From: Dactylis glomerata
Taxonomy: Eukaryota > Streptophyta > Magnoliopsida > Poales > Poaceae
Length of the DNA: 64,000 nucleotides
Assembly: GCA_007115705.1 (NCBI GenBank)
Contig: QXEO01002115.1
Location: 1,457,340-1,521,339, forward strand
Direction: 5' to 3'
Shown here piece by piece: positions 10,779 through 22,760 of this stretch (the first letter of the stretch is position 1; each line of letters opens with the position of its first letter). The position numbers were made by a program, and so were the translations under genes. The notes under the pieces were generated by a model. That model was not told the origin of the DNA, searched no databases, and saw only the letters and a program-made list of their open reading frames with translations.

Positions 10779-11361
10779 TTTTTTTTTTTTGCGAATTGAA
10801 CTCTGGCATTAAAAGAAACAGCGAACAGTACAAAACATCCCAAGAAAAACGAAAATTACAACGAAATCCTTGAGAAGCCCTTCATCTTCAACCTCCAGAC
10901 CGTGTCGACGGCGCGCCGCCGCCGCCGCTCCTCGCTGAGTCGGCCTGACGTTGTTGGTTGCGGACGGGAAGTCGCCGAACGGGTCAGGAAGACCACATCC
11001 GTCCCAGAGATTAAAAAGAAGGAAGAACTGCCGATGAAGCTCCTTGATGATCTGAAGATCCCCACAGCCAGACGGAAACCTCGAAGACCACACCACTCCC
11101 ACAAGCCTCTCGACGTTGCCGCCGAGATGGGGTTGAAGCCGGGGAGACCTTATTGCACGAGACGTCACCACCACCATCTGAACGCCGCCCCTACAAACCT
11201 TGACCCTAAAAACGAAGAACGGAGCCCTCAAAACAAGGGATGGAGCCCTCCCACCGACGAGAGCCGAGATCCACCGCGCCCCCATGGCCCAAAGGCCACA
11301 GAGACGTGGCGATCTGCGGCGGCGCCGGCGGGAGGCAAGAACAGATCTGATTGCTGGTCTT
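10779..11361 (-). mobile_element. 583-bp non-coding retroposon with 16-bp target-site duplication
   Basis: The element is flanked by tatattttctgttaac (10763-10778 and 11362-11377) and starts with a T-run, so its poly(A) tail is on the minus strand. The body is GC-rich near its 5' end (11361 side) and T-rich near the tail. Reading frames on both strands (for example 10902-11381 plus, 10809-11285 minus) resemble no protein I know, so I treat it as a non-autonomous non-LTR retroposon. Confidence 0.75.
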
Positions 11362-11657
11362 TATATTTTCTGTTAACTTGATCAAACTTAGAGAATTTTA
11401 ACTCGGAAATAAGTGAGATCATGAGTTTATTTAAAATTGGAGAGTAAGTAATTGCACATGTGAAAATAGATAACCAGAAAAACGTCTTAATCATAACGTC
11501 GGAGACGTGTGTTGTCCTTGTCTCCCATCCTGGTCTGTGACATCACGGGACGGCATCAGTTCACCAAAACCTTGTGAAAATACGGGAAACACAATTCTCA
11601 TCTAGCGCCCACCACCCCCACCTGAATCGCGCGCAGCCTTCGCTTTTATCTAGCGCC

Positions 11658-12308
11658 TACCGATGGCACCCGCCCCCATTGGGTGCGGGTATAGCCTAAT
11701 CAAACCCGCACCCATGTCCTAAAATCTTACCCACTACCCGCACCCGCATGTGGGTATACATTTTGTCCCATACCCACACCCGCCCGAGTAAAAAAAACCT
11801 GTGGGTAATACCCACCCAGGAACAACACAACAAGAAAATATAATATCACAACATATAATTAAACTATCAAGATATATATATCATTCATTCAACAAAATAG
11901 CACACATATTTAGTTCAAATTTCAGTCATAACAAAAGTGCGTTACGGTAGCGAAAGAAGAAGAATTTGGGGACCTCGAGACGGGAAAAGATATGGTGTTT
12001 AATTTGGCTCTTTAATTCAGACACAAAAAGTTAGGGAGTCAAAAAGGTAGGTTAGACTAGATTTTATGGATATTTTTATTGGAAAGTTCTATTGTTAAGA
12101 AGGACCCACATGTCATATTCTAGGATAGTCGGGTAGGTGGATATGCGGGTGTGGGTTATGCATTATTATACCCGCATCCACTATACCTATTGGGTAGAGA
12201 TATTTTGCTATTTGCATATCCATGGGTTTAGGTTTTCTACCATATCCTCACCCTAATGGGTAAAAACCCGTTGGGTAAGCGGGTAATGGGTACCCATTGC
12301 CATCAGGA
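11658..12308. mobile_element. hAT-type element, non-autonomous, 651 bp
   Basis: An 8-bp duplication ctagcgcc flanks it (11650-11657 and 12309-12316), as in hAT insertions. The ends are a short imperfect inverted repeat (taccgatggc and, reverse complemented, tcctgatggc). Subterminal acccgc/gcgggt motifs recur many times at both ends, and the centre is AT-rich. The paralogous sequence at 29767 (gagcgcccaccacc) shows the uninterrupted site. There is no transposase. Confidence 0.75.
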
Positions 12309-12365
12309 CTAGCGCCCACCACCTCCACCTGCCATCCAAGTCAAACCAAAACACATATTTTTAAC

Positions 12366-12928
12366 TAGGGATGAAAGTGGAGCGGAAACTTTCTGACTTT
12401 TCCACGGAAAAACAGAAACGGAATGAAAATATGGAAACGGAAACGGAAATTTGCGAAACGGAAACAGAAACGGAATTTTTTTGACAGAAGTGGAAACGGA
12501 AACGGAACAGCGTTTTCCGGCGGAAACGGAAGTTTCCGTTTCCGACTAATACATAATTTCCGTTTTATGGTTGTTTTGCATAGTCAATCTAGCAAGCCCA
12601 ATATGTGACATTATCATACTGAACTGTCAAAGCAACCCACCTCTACTCCCTTGTTATACTGGGTAATCGTGATAGGTTTGGGGAACAAGTTTTTCGATTT
12701 ATTTGACTTGCCTGAGTTATTATGCATGATTCAAGTGGTCTCTTGGTTCCGATAATCATCCGCTTTCGTCCGTGTTCGCACCATATTCGTTCCATGCCTG
12801 TTTCTGAAAGTATCTACTTTTATATTTGTTTTTGGTGTTTCTGTATTCGTTTTTATTTCCACATAAAAATATGAAAACAAATATGGCACCACTTAGTTCC
12901 GTCTGTTTTCACTCTGTTTTCATCCCTA
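12366..12928. mobile_element. hAT-type MITE, 563 bp
   Basis: Both ends read tagggatgaaa inward. The flanks tttttaac (12358-12365) and tctttaac (12929-12936) form an 8-bp target duplication with one mismatch. Subterminal ggaaacgg repeats are frequent on the left arm. Non-coding. Confidence 0.7.
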
Positions 12929-13011
12929 TCTTTAACCCTGAAAGTGCCAATACACAAAAGGATGCCCAAATTTGAGTCTTCTTTATGGGCACCCCGTACA
13001 CTTACTCTTAC

Positions 13012-13116
13012 TTGTCACATATTTGCTTAGATACGTATGAATCTAGACACGCTTCAGTGTAACATGCGAATCTAGACAAATCTGCTACATCAAATTCGGG
13101 ACAGATGGAGTATATT
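13012..13116. mobile_element. Stowaway-type MITE, left end lost
   Basis: The right terminus attcgggacagatggagta matches a mutated Tc1/mariner Stowaway end (gggacggagggagta). The interior contains two inverted gaatctagac segments typical of this family. The left terminal repeat is not recognisable. Confidence 0.55.
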
Positions 13117-13119
13117 TTC

Positions 13120-13860
13120 TTACTTCTAAAATAGTCAATCATTAAATTTAGACCTTCACAATTTACTTACACGTAAGATATACAAATGTAAAATATAAAA
13201 AACTCAACCGAGATATTTATGAGACCGATGCTAGAGAAATACATGTTCAGAAATTTTGTGACATTAAGATCAACCATAATAGATACATATTCATTATTGT
13301 TCATCTATGAGCCCCAAAATTAATTCATGAATGCATTTTTTTGTCTGTTATTATATATTTTAGATATATGGCAACTTGAACTAATGAAATAATTTCTTAA
13401 TGTCAAATAATAATAAAATCATTTATGTATCATTGCTAATGCAACAACAATGTAATGATAATGAATTTACAACAACATACTTAAATTTTATTTACTTGCA
13501 TGTTAAAATTTAAAACAATATTGTATGGTTAATTTTGGTAAGTGTAACTAAACCTTTAAACCGGCAGGGGCAGCACAGTAATTATTCCTGGTTCGCTTAA
13601 CAATGGTTGGGGTCTTTGCTTTGAATTGCTAATTTTGTGTGTGTACTCAGTCAGTAATAAAATTAAACAAATCCGTAAAAGGTGTCTTCACGTGGTGTTA
13701 ACCATATTATGGGCATGCTCCACGAGGAGTAAAATTAAAAAACCGCATAACATGTGGCGCATCGCATTTCTCCAGTATGTAAAGTGAGGCACGAAGAAAC
13801 GATGTCTTCTAGTCCAATTTCAAGCAAGAACGCAAGTAAAAGATAAGTTTATTTCAGTTC
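13120..13860 (+). repeat. decayed copy 3 of the receptor-kinase upstream block
   Basis: It is collinear with 28360-29000: aactcaaccgagatatttat, gatcaaccataa, aacaatggttggggtctttg, gtgtcttcacgtggtgtta, ctccacgagg and ggcacgaaga. It stops before the promoter-proximal part, and no kinase sequence follows. Confidence 0.6.
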
Positions 13861-14770
13861 TTTGTTTTGTAGAAATTCAACACCAACACCTCCATTATGT
13901 ATTATAATTGAAATGAATGTCACTAAAATTCTCATATCTTTCACTCCTCCGTACAACGAGCCTGCAAGTCCATGTCTTTCATTCCTATGTCCAGTGGACT
14001 CTCAAGACCTCGACAACGATCTTGAGCATCAATTTTATTTGAAAATTTTCACCAACACTAATTTAAATTAAAGAAATTTGTTCTTGGTAATCTTTAATTT
14101 GGTATGCACCTTTAGAATCTTTCAACTATAATGAGCAATACAATTATGAAGTTCTTAGAAGCACGGGAATGCCATTATGTTAGTTCAAACAAAACTTATA
14201 GAAGAATTATCACAATTAATACCAAATCTATATCCCCAAATCAAATAGAACCAAGTTTTAGCATACAACTAAGGATGAGAAATAAATACCATATTACATT
14301 TAAATACACCAGACAATATATATGAAATTCTTTTTTATCCATCAGTCCATTTGTTAATCTTGAAGAAATTTCTAGCTTACTGTATGAACTGAAAATTTTA
14401 AACCGTGGGTACCTTCATTGGTCTGAGCCAATTAAAAATACATCATAAACTTCCAACACAATAAATGAGTGGACATGCCTAACACAAAGCTGGCATAGAT
14501 TAGCAACCTTAGTTTCTTCTCATGACAAATAGAGTGCTCCAACATTTTATTGAACCACATTAGTGTAGGGGAAGCCCTTACACCCGCGGCTAAGCAATCG
14601 TTAATATTCCGCAGCAAACACATTAAAAAGAGAGTTTACACTTGTTCCAAACTTCTCCAAATCGGCTGCTAAAATTATTAGTTGGACTATTAGTTATAAG
14701 CATATGTTAGGCCTGATTCAAACATGTTATAAGCATATGTCCTGGCCACATATACGTCCAAGCTGGAATT
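13861..14770. other. AT-rich stretch, nothing recognised
   Basis: No protein domain, terminal repeat or clear duplication is seen. Reading frames here are short and AT-driven. Confidence 0.4.
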
Positions 14771-14774
14771 TGAG

Positions 14775-15155
14775 CCAAGCCGAGCCAGCTCGGCTCGACT
14801 CGTTTAACAAACAAGTTCAGAAATAAAACTCGGCTCAACTTGGTAAGCTCACAAGTAGCTCGTTTAGCTTGATTAAACTGTTAACATGCCATATAATAGA
14901 TTTTTATAGAATTATTTTCATTATTGAGTCATATATAGTGCAATCATCATCATAATAAATAATACAATGACACCATCTAATAATATGTAATCAATAAACT
15001 ACAATAATTATGAATATTTTTTCACATAGATGGAAAAATAAATATTTCTCTACCTTTACCAGTTAAACGAGTTACTCGCAAGTAGCTCATTTAGTTTAAA
15101 CTCGTTTTAACGACTAAAACTGAAACTTGGCTCAGCTTGTTTTAACTGAATAAAT
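14775..15155. mobile_element. probable hAT-like MITE
   Basis: Both ends carry gagcc/gctcg-rich subterminal motifs facing each other (gagccaagccgagccagctc near 14789; cttggctcagcttg near 15127) around an AT-rich centre. The ends and target duplication are unclear. Confidence 0.4.
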
Positions 15156-15169
15156 GGCACATGACTCTA

Positions 15170-15790
15170 TTACGAAACAGGCTTTCGCCCCGCTATATTA
15201 ATATAGCAATCACACTAAAGATACAATAGTTCAAACCAACGAAAATGTTGGGGCAACAGCAAAAAACATGCCAAAAAGAAAAAGAATGAAAGTATTGGCG
15301 AATCGACGAAGTGATGATGACTCGCAACCGCTGCGCCCTCCTATTTGTCCCACCACGCTCCAAGCGCCCCAAACCAAGCAGCCCCTTCAAGAAGGGAAGC
15401 ACCGTCGATAAGGCGCAGCTGCCCGAACCAAAATGGTCCTACGGTTTCCCCCGGCACTTAGAGTAAAGTAGACAAGGGCATCCCAAGACGCCCTTCAAGA
15501 AGGCATGGTGCCACTCGACGGCGGCACCGCGTCCGGGTCAGACGAGCCGACAGAGATTTCTCCCAACCCTCGCCTACAAAAAAACCCTAACGCCCCGGAG
15601 CACCACCACCATGCTCACCGCCCACCAGCAAGCGCCACCACGGTCTTGTAGTTTTCATCACTGTCTCTTCGTGGATACTAACAGGCGGCCTGAAAGATGA
15701 CTCTATCTACGTCTTGTTGTAACCGCCGTCGGATACCGTCGGCACCGGGGAGCCGGTGGTGTTTAGATCCCGCAGATAACTGACTTAAAT
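15170..15790 (-). mobile_element. retroposon-like repeat
   Basis: The left end (gctttcgccccgctatatta) resembles the tail of a common grass non-LTR repeat in minus orientation. The body is GC-rich and lacks a coherent ORF. Borders are approximate and no target duplication was found. Confidence 0.35.
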
Positions 15791-16295
15791 TAGGAGATGT
15801 GAACTTTTTGTATAGTCTATACTTCTCATGTTTCACTCTTTTGTACTCGTGAATTTCTTCCGTGAGGCTGCGACTACGAATTAGCGGTTCCTCAACTTGC
15901 TTGCAGTGGTGTTATCCCTCTGCACAACGTGTTCAATTATCATGGGCACTGACCTAGGTTCGGGGACTCAACCAACTTTTGATGTTTGTCCTGCTTGTGC
16001 AGGTTTGTCTTCTTGCCATTTTGCTAGAGTTTTTTTAGAGACAATGAAGATGCAAGATGTGAAGTTAGAGATGACGACTTCAAATATTTGGTGTAACTTC
16101 AGTTTTGTCAAAAACCATTGTTTTTTCCTTTGATCAAATATAATTCCCTTAATTTATCATGAAAGTTGGATTGTTCACTCGATAAATTCTGAATCATTTC
16201 AAGGAGGCCCAAAATTCTATCTCGCCACCAATCACTAGAAGTTGCAAACAAAACCCTGCCGAAAAATAGAAACGGTCGTGCATGTGGAGGGGGAG
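15791..16295. other. no recognised feature
   Basis: A 78-codon reading frame at 15897-16133 resembles no family I know and has no supporting signals. The rest is low-information sequence. Confidence 0.35.
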
Positions 16296-16910
16296 GTCTT
16301 TTTTTAAAAAAACAAGGCAAAAGATTTTCCATTTTCATTTAATAAAAAGAAGTTTTTAGAGAAGTCTTACAAACATAGACTTGACACCGGTCAAGTCCAA
16401 AACACAACGCCTAATCTCGCGGCATTACATTACTAACGGCCTTAGCGCCAGCTAGACTCTATAAGGCTATCTCTTCCTTGATTTTCTCAATCACCATATT
16501 CGCGGTAGAACTAGAATTTCGAAAAATACGAGCATTTTTTTTCTTCCAAATTTCCCAAGAGATCAACATTACGAGGGACGTCATGGCCTTCTTTGATGGC
16601 TCTTGTTTATGAATCGTCTCTATCCACCATTCTTTTACATTCCGCATATTGTGCCAACTTGAGGGGTCAACATCATTTAAGGCTAGCCAAAGCTTGACCT
16701 TAGTCCAAACGGGAATGGTGAACCGGCATTTGAAGAGAAGGGAAAGGTCTTGGGTAAAAGCTAGAGAAGATATGTCGCTTGCTGTTTTGGTGGAGATAAT
16801 TCGAAGATCGTCAGGAGTAAAAGCTAGAGAAGAAAGACAGCTCGTATCGTATGGATGGTCGTGACTTGTGATCGCCGCGGTTACGCTGGTAAGAATCGGT
16901 CGCACTGAGA
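16296..16910 (-). pseudogene. LINE ORF2 C-terminal fragment (zf-RVT region)
   Basis: A minus-strand frame at 16459-16905 matches the region after the reverse transcriptase of plant LINEs. Visible are LLFKCRFTIPVWTKVKLWL, DVDPSSWHN and LVMLISWEIWKKKNARIF, the last part of a zinc-binding zf-RVT-type domain. The frame ends at a TAG, after which SLAGAKAVSNVMPR continues in the same frame. A 3' untranslated region runs to a T-run near 16299 (poly(A) on the minus strand). The reverse transcriptase itself is missing, so the copy is dead. Confidence 0.75.
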
Positions 16911-17698
16911 CCCTTATAAGTCTGACATCCTACGGCAGGAAAAAGAGCGGTTCAATTTGACTGAGGAGGCCGGACTGCGACCCTTTTACTTGCAGCAAAT
17001 TTATGCTGGCCAAATCAAAGCCGATATGGATGTTCCTTCATTTTTTTTCTGTCCGTTACCCGTAGCTTAGTTTGATTCGCACAGGGTCTATCGCAGGCAA
17101 GCCTAATTTGCGACCATATCATACTTTCGTCCTCCCAATATCCGCACTGGTTTTACAGCTCCAGCCAATGCTGATATTGCCATGCTTGGCCCTCCATCGA
17201 CAGACGGAGGAGTAGCAAAGCGGTTTGCGGTGGCGTGTGCGATCACGATCGAGTCTAGTATTCTGCACCGAATTACTCTATGAGAAACCAGGAAATTGTA
17301 GCAATACGATTACGTACTGCAACGAAAATTTGAGATCGATGCGCACTACTACTGTGATACTTCTCCGTGCGTACGTGCGTCGGTGTCGATAGCGTTAAGG
17401 CAACACCTTGGATCGAGTCGGTGATGCCGTACGTACGAAGGTAGCGACCTGGTCAATCCTCTGTGGCGTAGAGGCGAGGAAATTTAGCAGAGCGGTGGGA
17501 TCACAGCGGTTTTGAGTGATGAGAACGCAGAAAAGCTTGAGCTCGATCGCGTGAACAATGTTATCCTCCTTTTCCCTAGCTTGGTCGTCGCTGCGGACGC
17601 GGCTGCACGTACGTAGGCACGCCTTGAACCGGTCAGGTCAAATTTTCTCATTTTCGAGATTCAAGAAAGCGGACAAACATGAATTGCTGCTGTAATGA
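16911..17698. other. unassigned, ends in part of block copy 4
   Basis: No gene is recognised between 16911 and 17520. From about 17530, aagcttgagc...gtgaacaatg resembles 8412-8445 and probably starts the fourth upstream-block copy, which resumes at 27941 after the nested insertions. Confidence 0.4.
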
Positions 17699-17784
17699 GA
17701 TTAGTCACAATGCAAAGTATCATAATCTAGTATTATGCATATGATACTAGTTTTTGATACTACTCCTACAATGCATAGTATTAT
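17699..17784. mobile_element. left part of a Tourist-like MITE split by the CACTA element
   Basis: The sequence gattagtcacaatgc...tatgatactag matches the left ends of the intact MITEs at 27994 and 44420. It stops at 17784 and resumes at 27689. The outer 3-bp flanks are tga at 17696-17698 and 27938-27940. Confidence 0.8.
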
Positions 17785-18010
17785 CACTAGTGGAAAACGG
17801 GCCTTTGGCCTGGACCCTGGGCCGGGACTAAAGGCCCGGCCACGTCGCCCCAAAATCTCCAAGCTGCCCACGAGGCTTTGGTCCCGGCCCGTAACGAGCC
17901 TTTAGTCCCGGTTTGAGACACAAACCGGGACTAAAGGGCTATGCGGTGTGCAGCCCGCATGTGCGCCCCCTTTAGTCCCGGTTTGTGTCTCAAACCGGGA
18001 CTAAAGTCCT
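17785..18010. repeat. left subterminal repeat array of the CACTA element
   Basis: Inverted units of tttagtcccggtttg and caaaccgggactaaa form hairpins, for example 17898-17937 and 17970-18006 with 5-nt loops. Such subterminal motifs are usual binding sites of CACTA-encoded proteins. Confidence 0.8.
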
Positions 18011-18014
18011 CTGC

Positions 18015-18024
18015 CTATATATAT
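18015..18024 (+). promoter_or_regulatory. TATA box of the transposase gene
   Basis: The run tatatatatt lies directly after the subterminal repeats and about 300 bp before the transposase ATG at 18321. Confidence 0.6.
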
Positions 18025-18320
18025 TGGCCACAGCCCCCCTCTCCCCTCTTCCTTGCATTTTTCTTGGATGGAAGAGTGTGGGTGTGTGCTAGCTCTCTAT
18101 TTTTCTTGGATGCACTAGAGGTGTTTGTTGAAATGTGTGTTAGAGCGATGCCGCTTCAGTTCTAAAAGGTTATGATATGAGATGCTCGAGCCACGCTTAA
18201 ACCTCTTCCTCTTTATTTCTACATATTCTAAAAGGTTAGCAACTATATTTCCTCATTTAGACCGTGCGTTACTAATTTTTAGGATCGTGATTGTATTTGA
18301 TATACTGTCGTATAACTCAG

Positions 18321-21300
18321 ATGAGCCATCCATGGATGTACGGTGATCGACGCACAGCCGCTTACAGAGAAGGCGTGCATTCTTTTCGAGATGACGCCGA
18401 TGCGAACAAGCATGGTGGTGGCTATATGTTTTGTCCATGTGTTGAATGTCGGAATGAGAAGGATTACACTTCGTCAAGAGTCATTTAGAGCCACCTGCTT
18501 CGGTCCGGTTTTATGTCGGGCTATAATGTTTGGACCAAGCACGGAGAAAGAGGGGTTATGATGGAAGACGACGATGAAGAAGAAGAGAACGATGATGACA
18601 ACTACCGATCTATGTTCCCTGAGTATGCTGATACCGCAATGGAAGACAATGAAGAAGAAGATCAGGGTGAAGAACGGGAACCAGATGAGCCCGCTGATGA
18701 TCTTGGCCGAGTCATTTCTGATGCACGGCGAGGTTGCGACACAGAAAAGGAGAGGTTGCAGTTCGAGCAGATGTTACAGGACCACAACAAATTGTTGTAC
18801 CCAACTTGTGAAGATGGCCAGAAGAAGCCGGGTAGCACACTGGAATTGCTGAAGTGGAAGGCAGAGACCGGTGTGACTGACTCGTCATTCGAAAAGTTGC
18901 TGGTACTGATGAAGAAGATGCTTCCAAGAAAGAACGAATTGCCCGCCAGCACGTACGAAGCAAAGAAGCTTGTCTGCCCTCTAGGATTAGACGTGCAGAA
19001 GATACATGCATGCCCTAATGACTGCATCCTCTACCGCGGTGAGAAGTACGAGAATATGGATAAATGTCCGGTATGCACTGCATTGCGGTATAAGATCAGA
19101 ATAGATGACCCTGGTGATATTGAGGGCGAGCCACCCAGAAAGAGGGTTCCTGCCAAGGTGATGTGGTATGCTCCTATAATACCACGGTTGAAACGTCTGT
19201 TCAGAAATAAAGATCATGCGAAGTTGTTGCGATGGCACATGGAAGATCGTATGAAAGACGATAAGTTGAGGCACCCCGCTGATGGTCGGCATGGAGAAAA
19301 ATCGAGAGAGAGTTCCCGAGATTTGCAGGTGACGCAAGGAACTTATGGTTTGGTCTGAGTACAGATGGCATGAATCCTTTTGGGGAGCAGAGTTGCAGTC
19401 ACAGCACCTGGCCCGTTACTCTATGTATCTACAACCTTCCTCCTTGGTTGTGCATAAAGCGGAAGTTCATTATGATGTCAGTGCTTATCCAAGGTCCAAA
19501 GCAACCCGGCAACGACATTGATGTGTACCTAAGGCCATTAGTTGATGAACTTTTACAGCTGTGGGCCGAACCAGGAGTACGTGTGTGGGACGAGCACAAA
19601 CAAGAGGAATTTGACCTTTGAGCATTGCTTTTTTAACCATCAATGATTGGCCTGCTCTTAGTAACATTTTAGGACAGTCAAACAAGGGATACAATGCATG
19701 CACGCACTGTTTGGATCAGACAGAAAGTATATATCTGGACAAATGTAGGAAGAATGTGTACCCATACAATCGTCGTTTTCTTCCTCCCAAGCATCCCTTA
19801 AAGAAAAAAGGCAAGCATTTCAATGGCAAGGCAGAACCCCGGGGGAAGCCTGTCATCCGTACTGGTGCTGAAGTATTTGATATGGTCAAAGATTTAAAAA
19901 TAATCTTTGGAAAGGGTCCTGGAAGCTAACCTGTTCCTAACGGCCCTGATAAGCACGTACCCATGTGGAAGAAGAAATCTATATTTTGGGAGCTACCCTA
20001 TTGGGAAGTCCATGAGGTCCGCTCCGCAATCGACGTGATGCACCTGACGAAGAATCTCCGCGTGAATATTCTAGGCTTCCTGGGCTTGTATGGGAAGTCA
20101 AAAGATACACCGGAAGCACGGGAGGACCAGGAACGTCATAAAGGAAGAGATGGCATGCATCCAGGGCAGTTTCAAGGGCGTGCCAGCTACGCTCTTACTA
20201 AGGAAGAGAAGGAAATCTTCTTTGAAGTCCTTTTCGGTATCAAGGTCCCGACTGGCTTCTCGTTGAATATAAAGGGAATCGTAAATATGAAAGACAAAAA
20301 ATTCCAAAACCTAAAGTCTCATGACTGCCACGTGCTTATGACGCAATTGCTTCCGGTTGCATTGAGGGGAATTCTACCAGAAAATGTTCGCCTGGCAATT
20401 GTGAAGGTATGTGCATTCCTCAATGCAATTTCTCAGAAGGTAATCGATCGAGAAAATCTATCAGGGTTACAGATTGATGTGGTCCAATGTCTGGTCAGCT
20501 TTGAGTTGTTGTTCCCGCCATCCTTCTTCAATATAATGACACACCTCCTAGTTCACCTAGTCGAAGAGATTAGAATTCTCGGTCCTGTGTTTCTACACAA
20601 TATGTTCCCCTTCGAGAGGTTCATGGGAGTCTTAAAGAAATATGTTCGTAACCGTGCTAGGCCAGAAGGAAGCATCTCCAAGGGCTATGGAACAGAGGAG
20701 GTCATTGAGTTTTGTGTGGACTTTCTTCCTGACCTTAAGCCGATTGGTGTTCCTGAATCTCGGTATGAGGGTAGGCTGACAGGAAAAGGCACACTAGGAA
20801 GGAAAGCAAAAGTATGTATGGACGGACATTCTTTCTCTCAAGCACACTACACAGTTCTACACAATTCCACCGTGGTGGCTCCGTATATCGTGAGACACAA
20901 GAATATTCTACGCTCCGAAAACCCGGGGAAGGCTGACTCTTGGATTAAAGGGGAACACGAGAAGACTTTCGGCAGTTGGTTGCAGACACATCTCATGAAT
21001 GACGACACCGTTGGAGATCAGCTGTACTGTTTGGCCAGGCCACCATCTTCGACTATACGTACTTTCCAAGGGTACGAGATAAATGAGAATACATTTTACA
21101 CGGTTGCCCAAGATAAAAAAAGCACCAACCAAAACAGTGGTGTCCGCTTTGATGCAACAGACAAGAATGGGCACTGTTTGGAAACATATTACGGGTACAT
21201 AGAGGAGATATGGGAACTTGACTATGGACCTACTTTTAAGATCCCTTTGTTTCGGTGCAAATGGGTGAAGCTGACAGGAGGCGGGGTAGTTGTAGACCAA

Positions 21301-21636
21301 AAGTACGGCATGAAAACAGTGGATCTCAACAATCTTGCGTACATGGACGAACCATTCGTCCTAGCCAACGATGTCGCTCAGGTTTTCTATGTGAAGGACA
21401 TGTCTACAAAAATGAGAAAAAGAAATCAGCAAAAGAAGATATCGTCCGATGAGCCAAAACGCCACATAGTTCTTTCAGGGAAAAGAAACATCGTGGGAGT
21501 AGATGACAAGACAGACATGTCAGTAGATTATAATAAGTTTCATGAAATTCTGCCCTTCAAAGTGAAAACTGACCCAAGCATCCTACTGAATGATGAAGAT
21601 TCTCCATGGCTACGACCCAGAAGAAAACAGAAATAA
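18321..21636 (+). pseudogene. CACTA transposase (Tnp2/TPase), broken
   Basis: Domain order is that of grass CACTA transposases. A transposase-associated N-terminal domain comes first (MSHPWMYGDRRTAAYREGVH, with Cys pairs CPCVEC), then a Tnp2/Transposase_21 core (DKCPVCTALRYK, NKGYNACTHCLDQTES), then DUF4218-like (MTHLLVHLVEEIRILGPVFL) and DUF4216-like (YYGYIEEIWELDYGP) regions. The product would cut and join element ends. Breaks are an in-frame TAG at 18486, a one-base frameshift near 19284, a TGA at 19619 with a frameshift just after, and a TAA at 19927. The last 557 codons (19963-21636) are open. Several stops are consistent with C-to-T decay. Confidence 0.9.
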
Positions 21637-21717
21637 TAGATAGGAATATTGGTGCAATAATGTAATAATGTATTAAACCTTTTATGTAATGCATGTATGG
21701 AATGTACTAAACCTTTT

Positions 21718-22545
21718 AGTTTTGAATTATTTATTCAATTTCAAAAAGTTTTCATTTTCATAGTTTTGTCAAATTCTCAAATATGCAAAAAGAATTTTAA
21801 TAAACATAGTTTTTAATTGAAAATGGCAAAATAGTTAATAGTTTGGATAGTTAAAATAATTAATTTTGAAAATAGAAAATAGTTTTGAATTATTTATTCA
21901 ATTTCAAACACTTTTCATTTTCATAGTTTTGTCAAATTCTCAAATATGCAAAAAGAATTTTAATTGAAAATGGCAAAATAGTTAATAGTTTGGATAGTTA
22001 AAATAATTAATTTTGAAAATAGAAAATAGTTTTGAATTATTTATTCAATTTCAAACACTTTTCATTTTCATAGTTTTGTCAAATTCTCAAATATGCAAAA
22101 AGAATTTTAATTGAAAATGGCAAAATAGTTAATAGTTTGGATAGTTAAAATAATTAATTTTGAAAATAGAAAATAGTTTTGAATTATTTATTCAATTTCA
22201 AACACTTTCCATTTTCATAGTTTTGTCAAATTCTCAAATATGCAAAAAGAATTTTATTTTAAAATGGCAAAATAGTTAATAGTTTGGATAGTTAAAATAA
22301 TTAATTTTGAAAATAGAAAATAGTTTTGAATTATTTATTCAATTTCAAACACTTTCCATTTTCATAGTTTTGTCAAATTCTCAAATATGCAAAAAGAATT
22401 TTAATTGAAAATGGCAAAAATAGTTAATAGTTTGGATAGTTAAAATAATTAATTTTGAAAATAGAAAATAGTTTTGAATTATTTATTCAATTTCAAACAC
22501 TTTTCATTTTCATAGTTTTGTCAAATTCTCAAATATGCAAACAAA
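21718..22545 (+). repeat. 146-148-bp tandem repeat, about 5.6 copies
   Basis: Units begin with agttttgaattatttattc near 21719, 21881, 22028, 22174, 22322 and 22470. They are AT-rich and nearly identical except the first, which carries an extra internal segment. It is a satellite between the two CACTA genes, non-coding. Confidence 0.93.
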
Positions 22546-22602
22546 TAACTATTTATATTCTCAAATATGCAAAAACAAATAAAAGAAGAAAACAGAAAAT
22601 AG

Positions 22603-22753
22603 GCCTTTAGTCCCGGCCCGGACCACAGACCGGGACTAAAGGCCCTAGGGCTGGAAACCCCCCACCGAGGCCTTTAGTCCCGGCCGGTGGCTCAAACCGA
22701 GACTAAAGGCCCCCCTTTAGTCCCGGCTTGAACCACCGCCCGGGACTAAAGGT
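22603..22753. repeat. internal array of CACTA subterminal motifs
   Basis: Three inverted pairs of cctttagtcccgg and ccgggactaaagg (one pair member reads accgagactaaagg) lie inside the element, not at its ends, and stop a few bases before a TATA box. They match the terminal arrays. Confidence 0.85.
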
Positions 22754-22760
22754 CCCGGGG

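Larger units (their letters stand above)
8412..12357 (+). repeat. decayed copy 2 of the receptor-kinase upstream block, split by insertions
   Basis: Host-like pieces at 8412-8901, 9894-10110, about 10715-10778, 11362-11657 and 12309-12357 line up in order with 17530-17698 plus 28300-29800. Examples are aagcttgag...gtgaacaatg, aactcaaccgagatatttat, tatatatcattgca, cgtcttaatcataac, gtccttgtctccca, gaatcgcgcgcagccttcgct and caccacctccacctgcca. A Mutator-like element, an unclassified AT-rich segment, a retroposon and a hAT element separate the pieces. The kinase coding sequence is absent. Confidence 0.65.

Noticed and set aside
10809..11381. 158-aa minus and 159-aa plus frames
   Set aside because: Both lie in a 583-bp retroposon with target duplications, overlap each other, and match no protein I know.
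21718..22545. CRISPR-like spacing of repeats
   Set aside because: Units are 146-148 bp, directly adjacent and without unique spacers; this is a satellite in a plant transposon.
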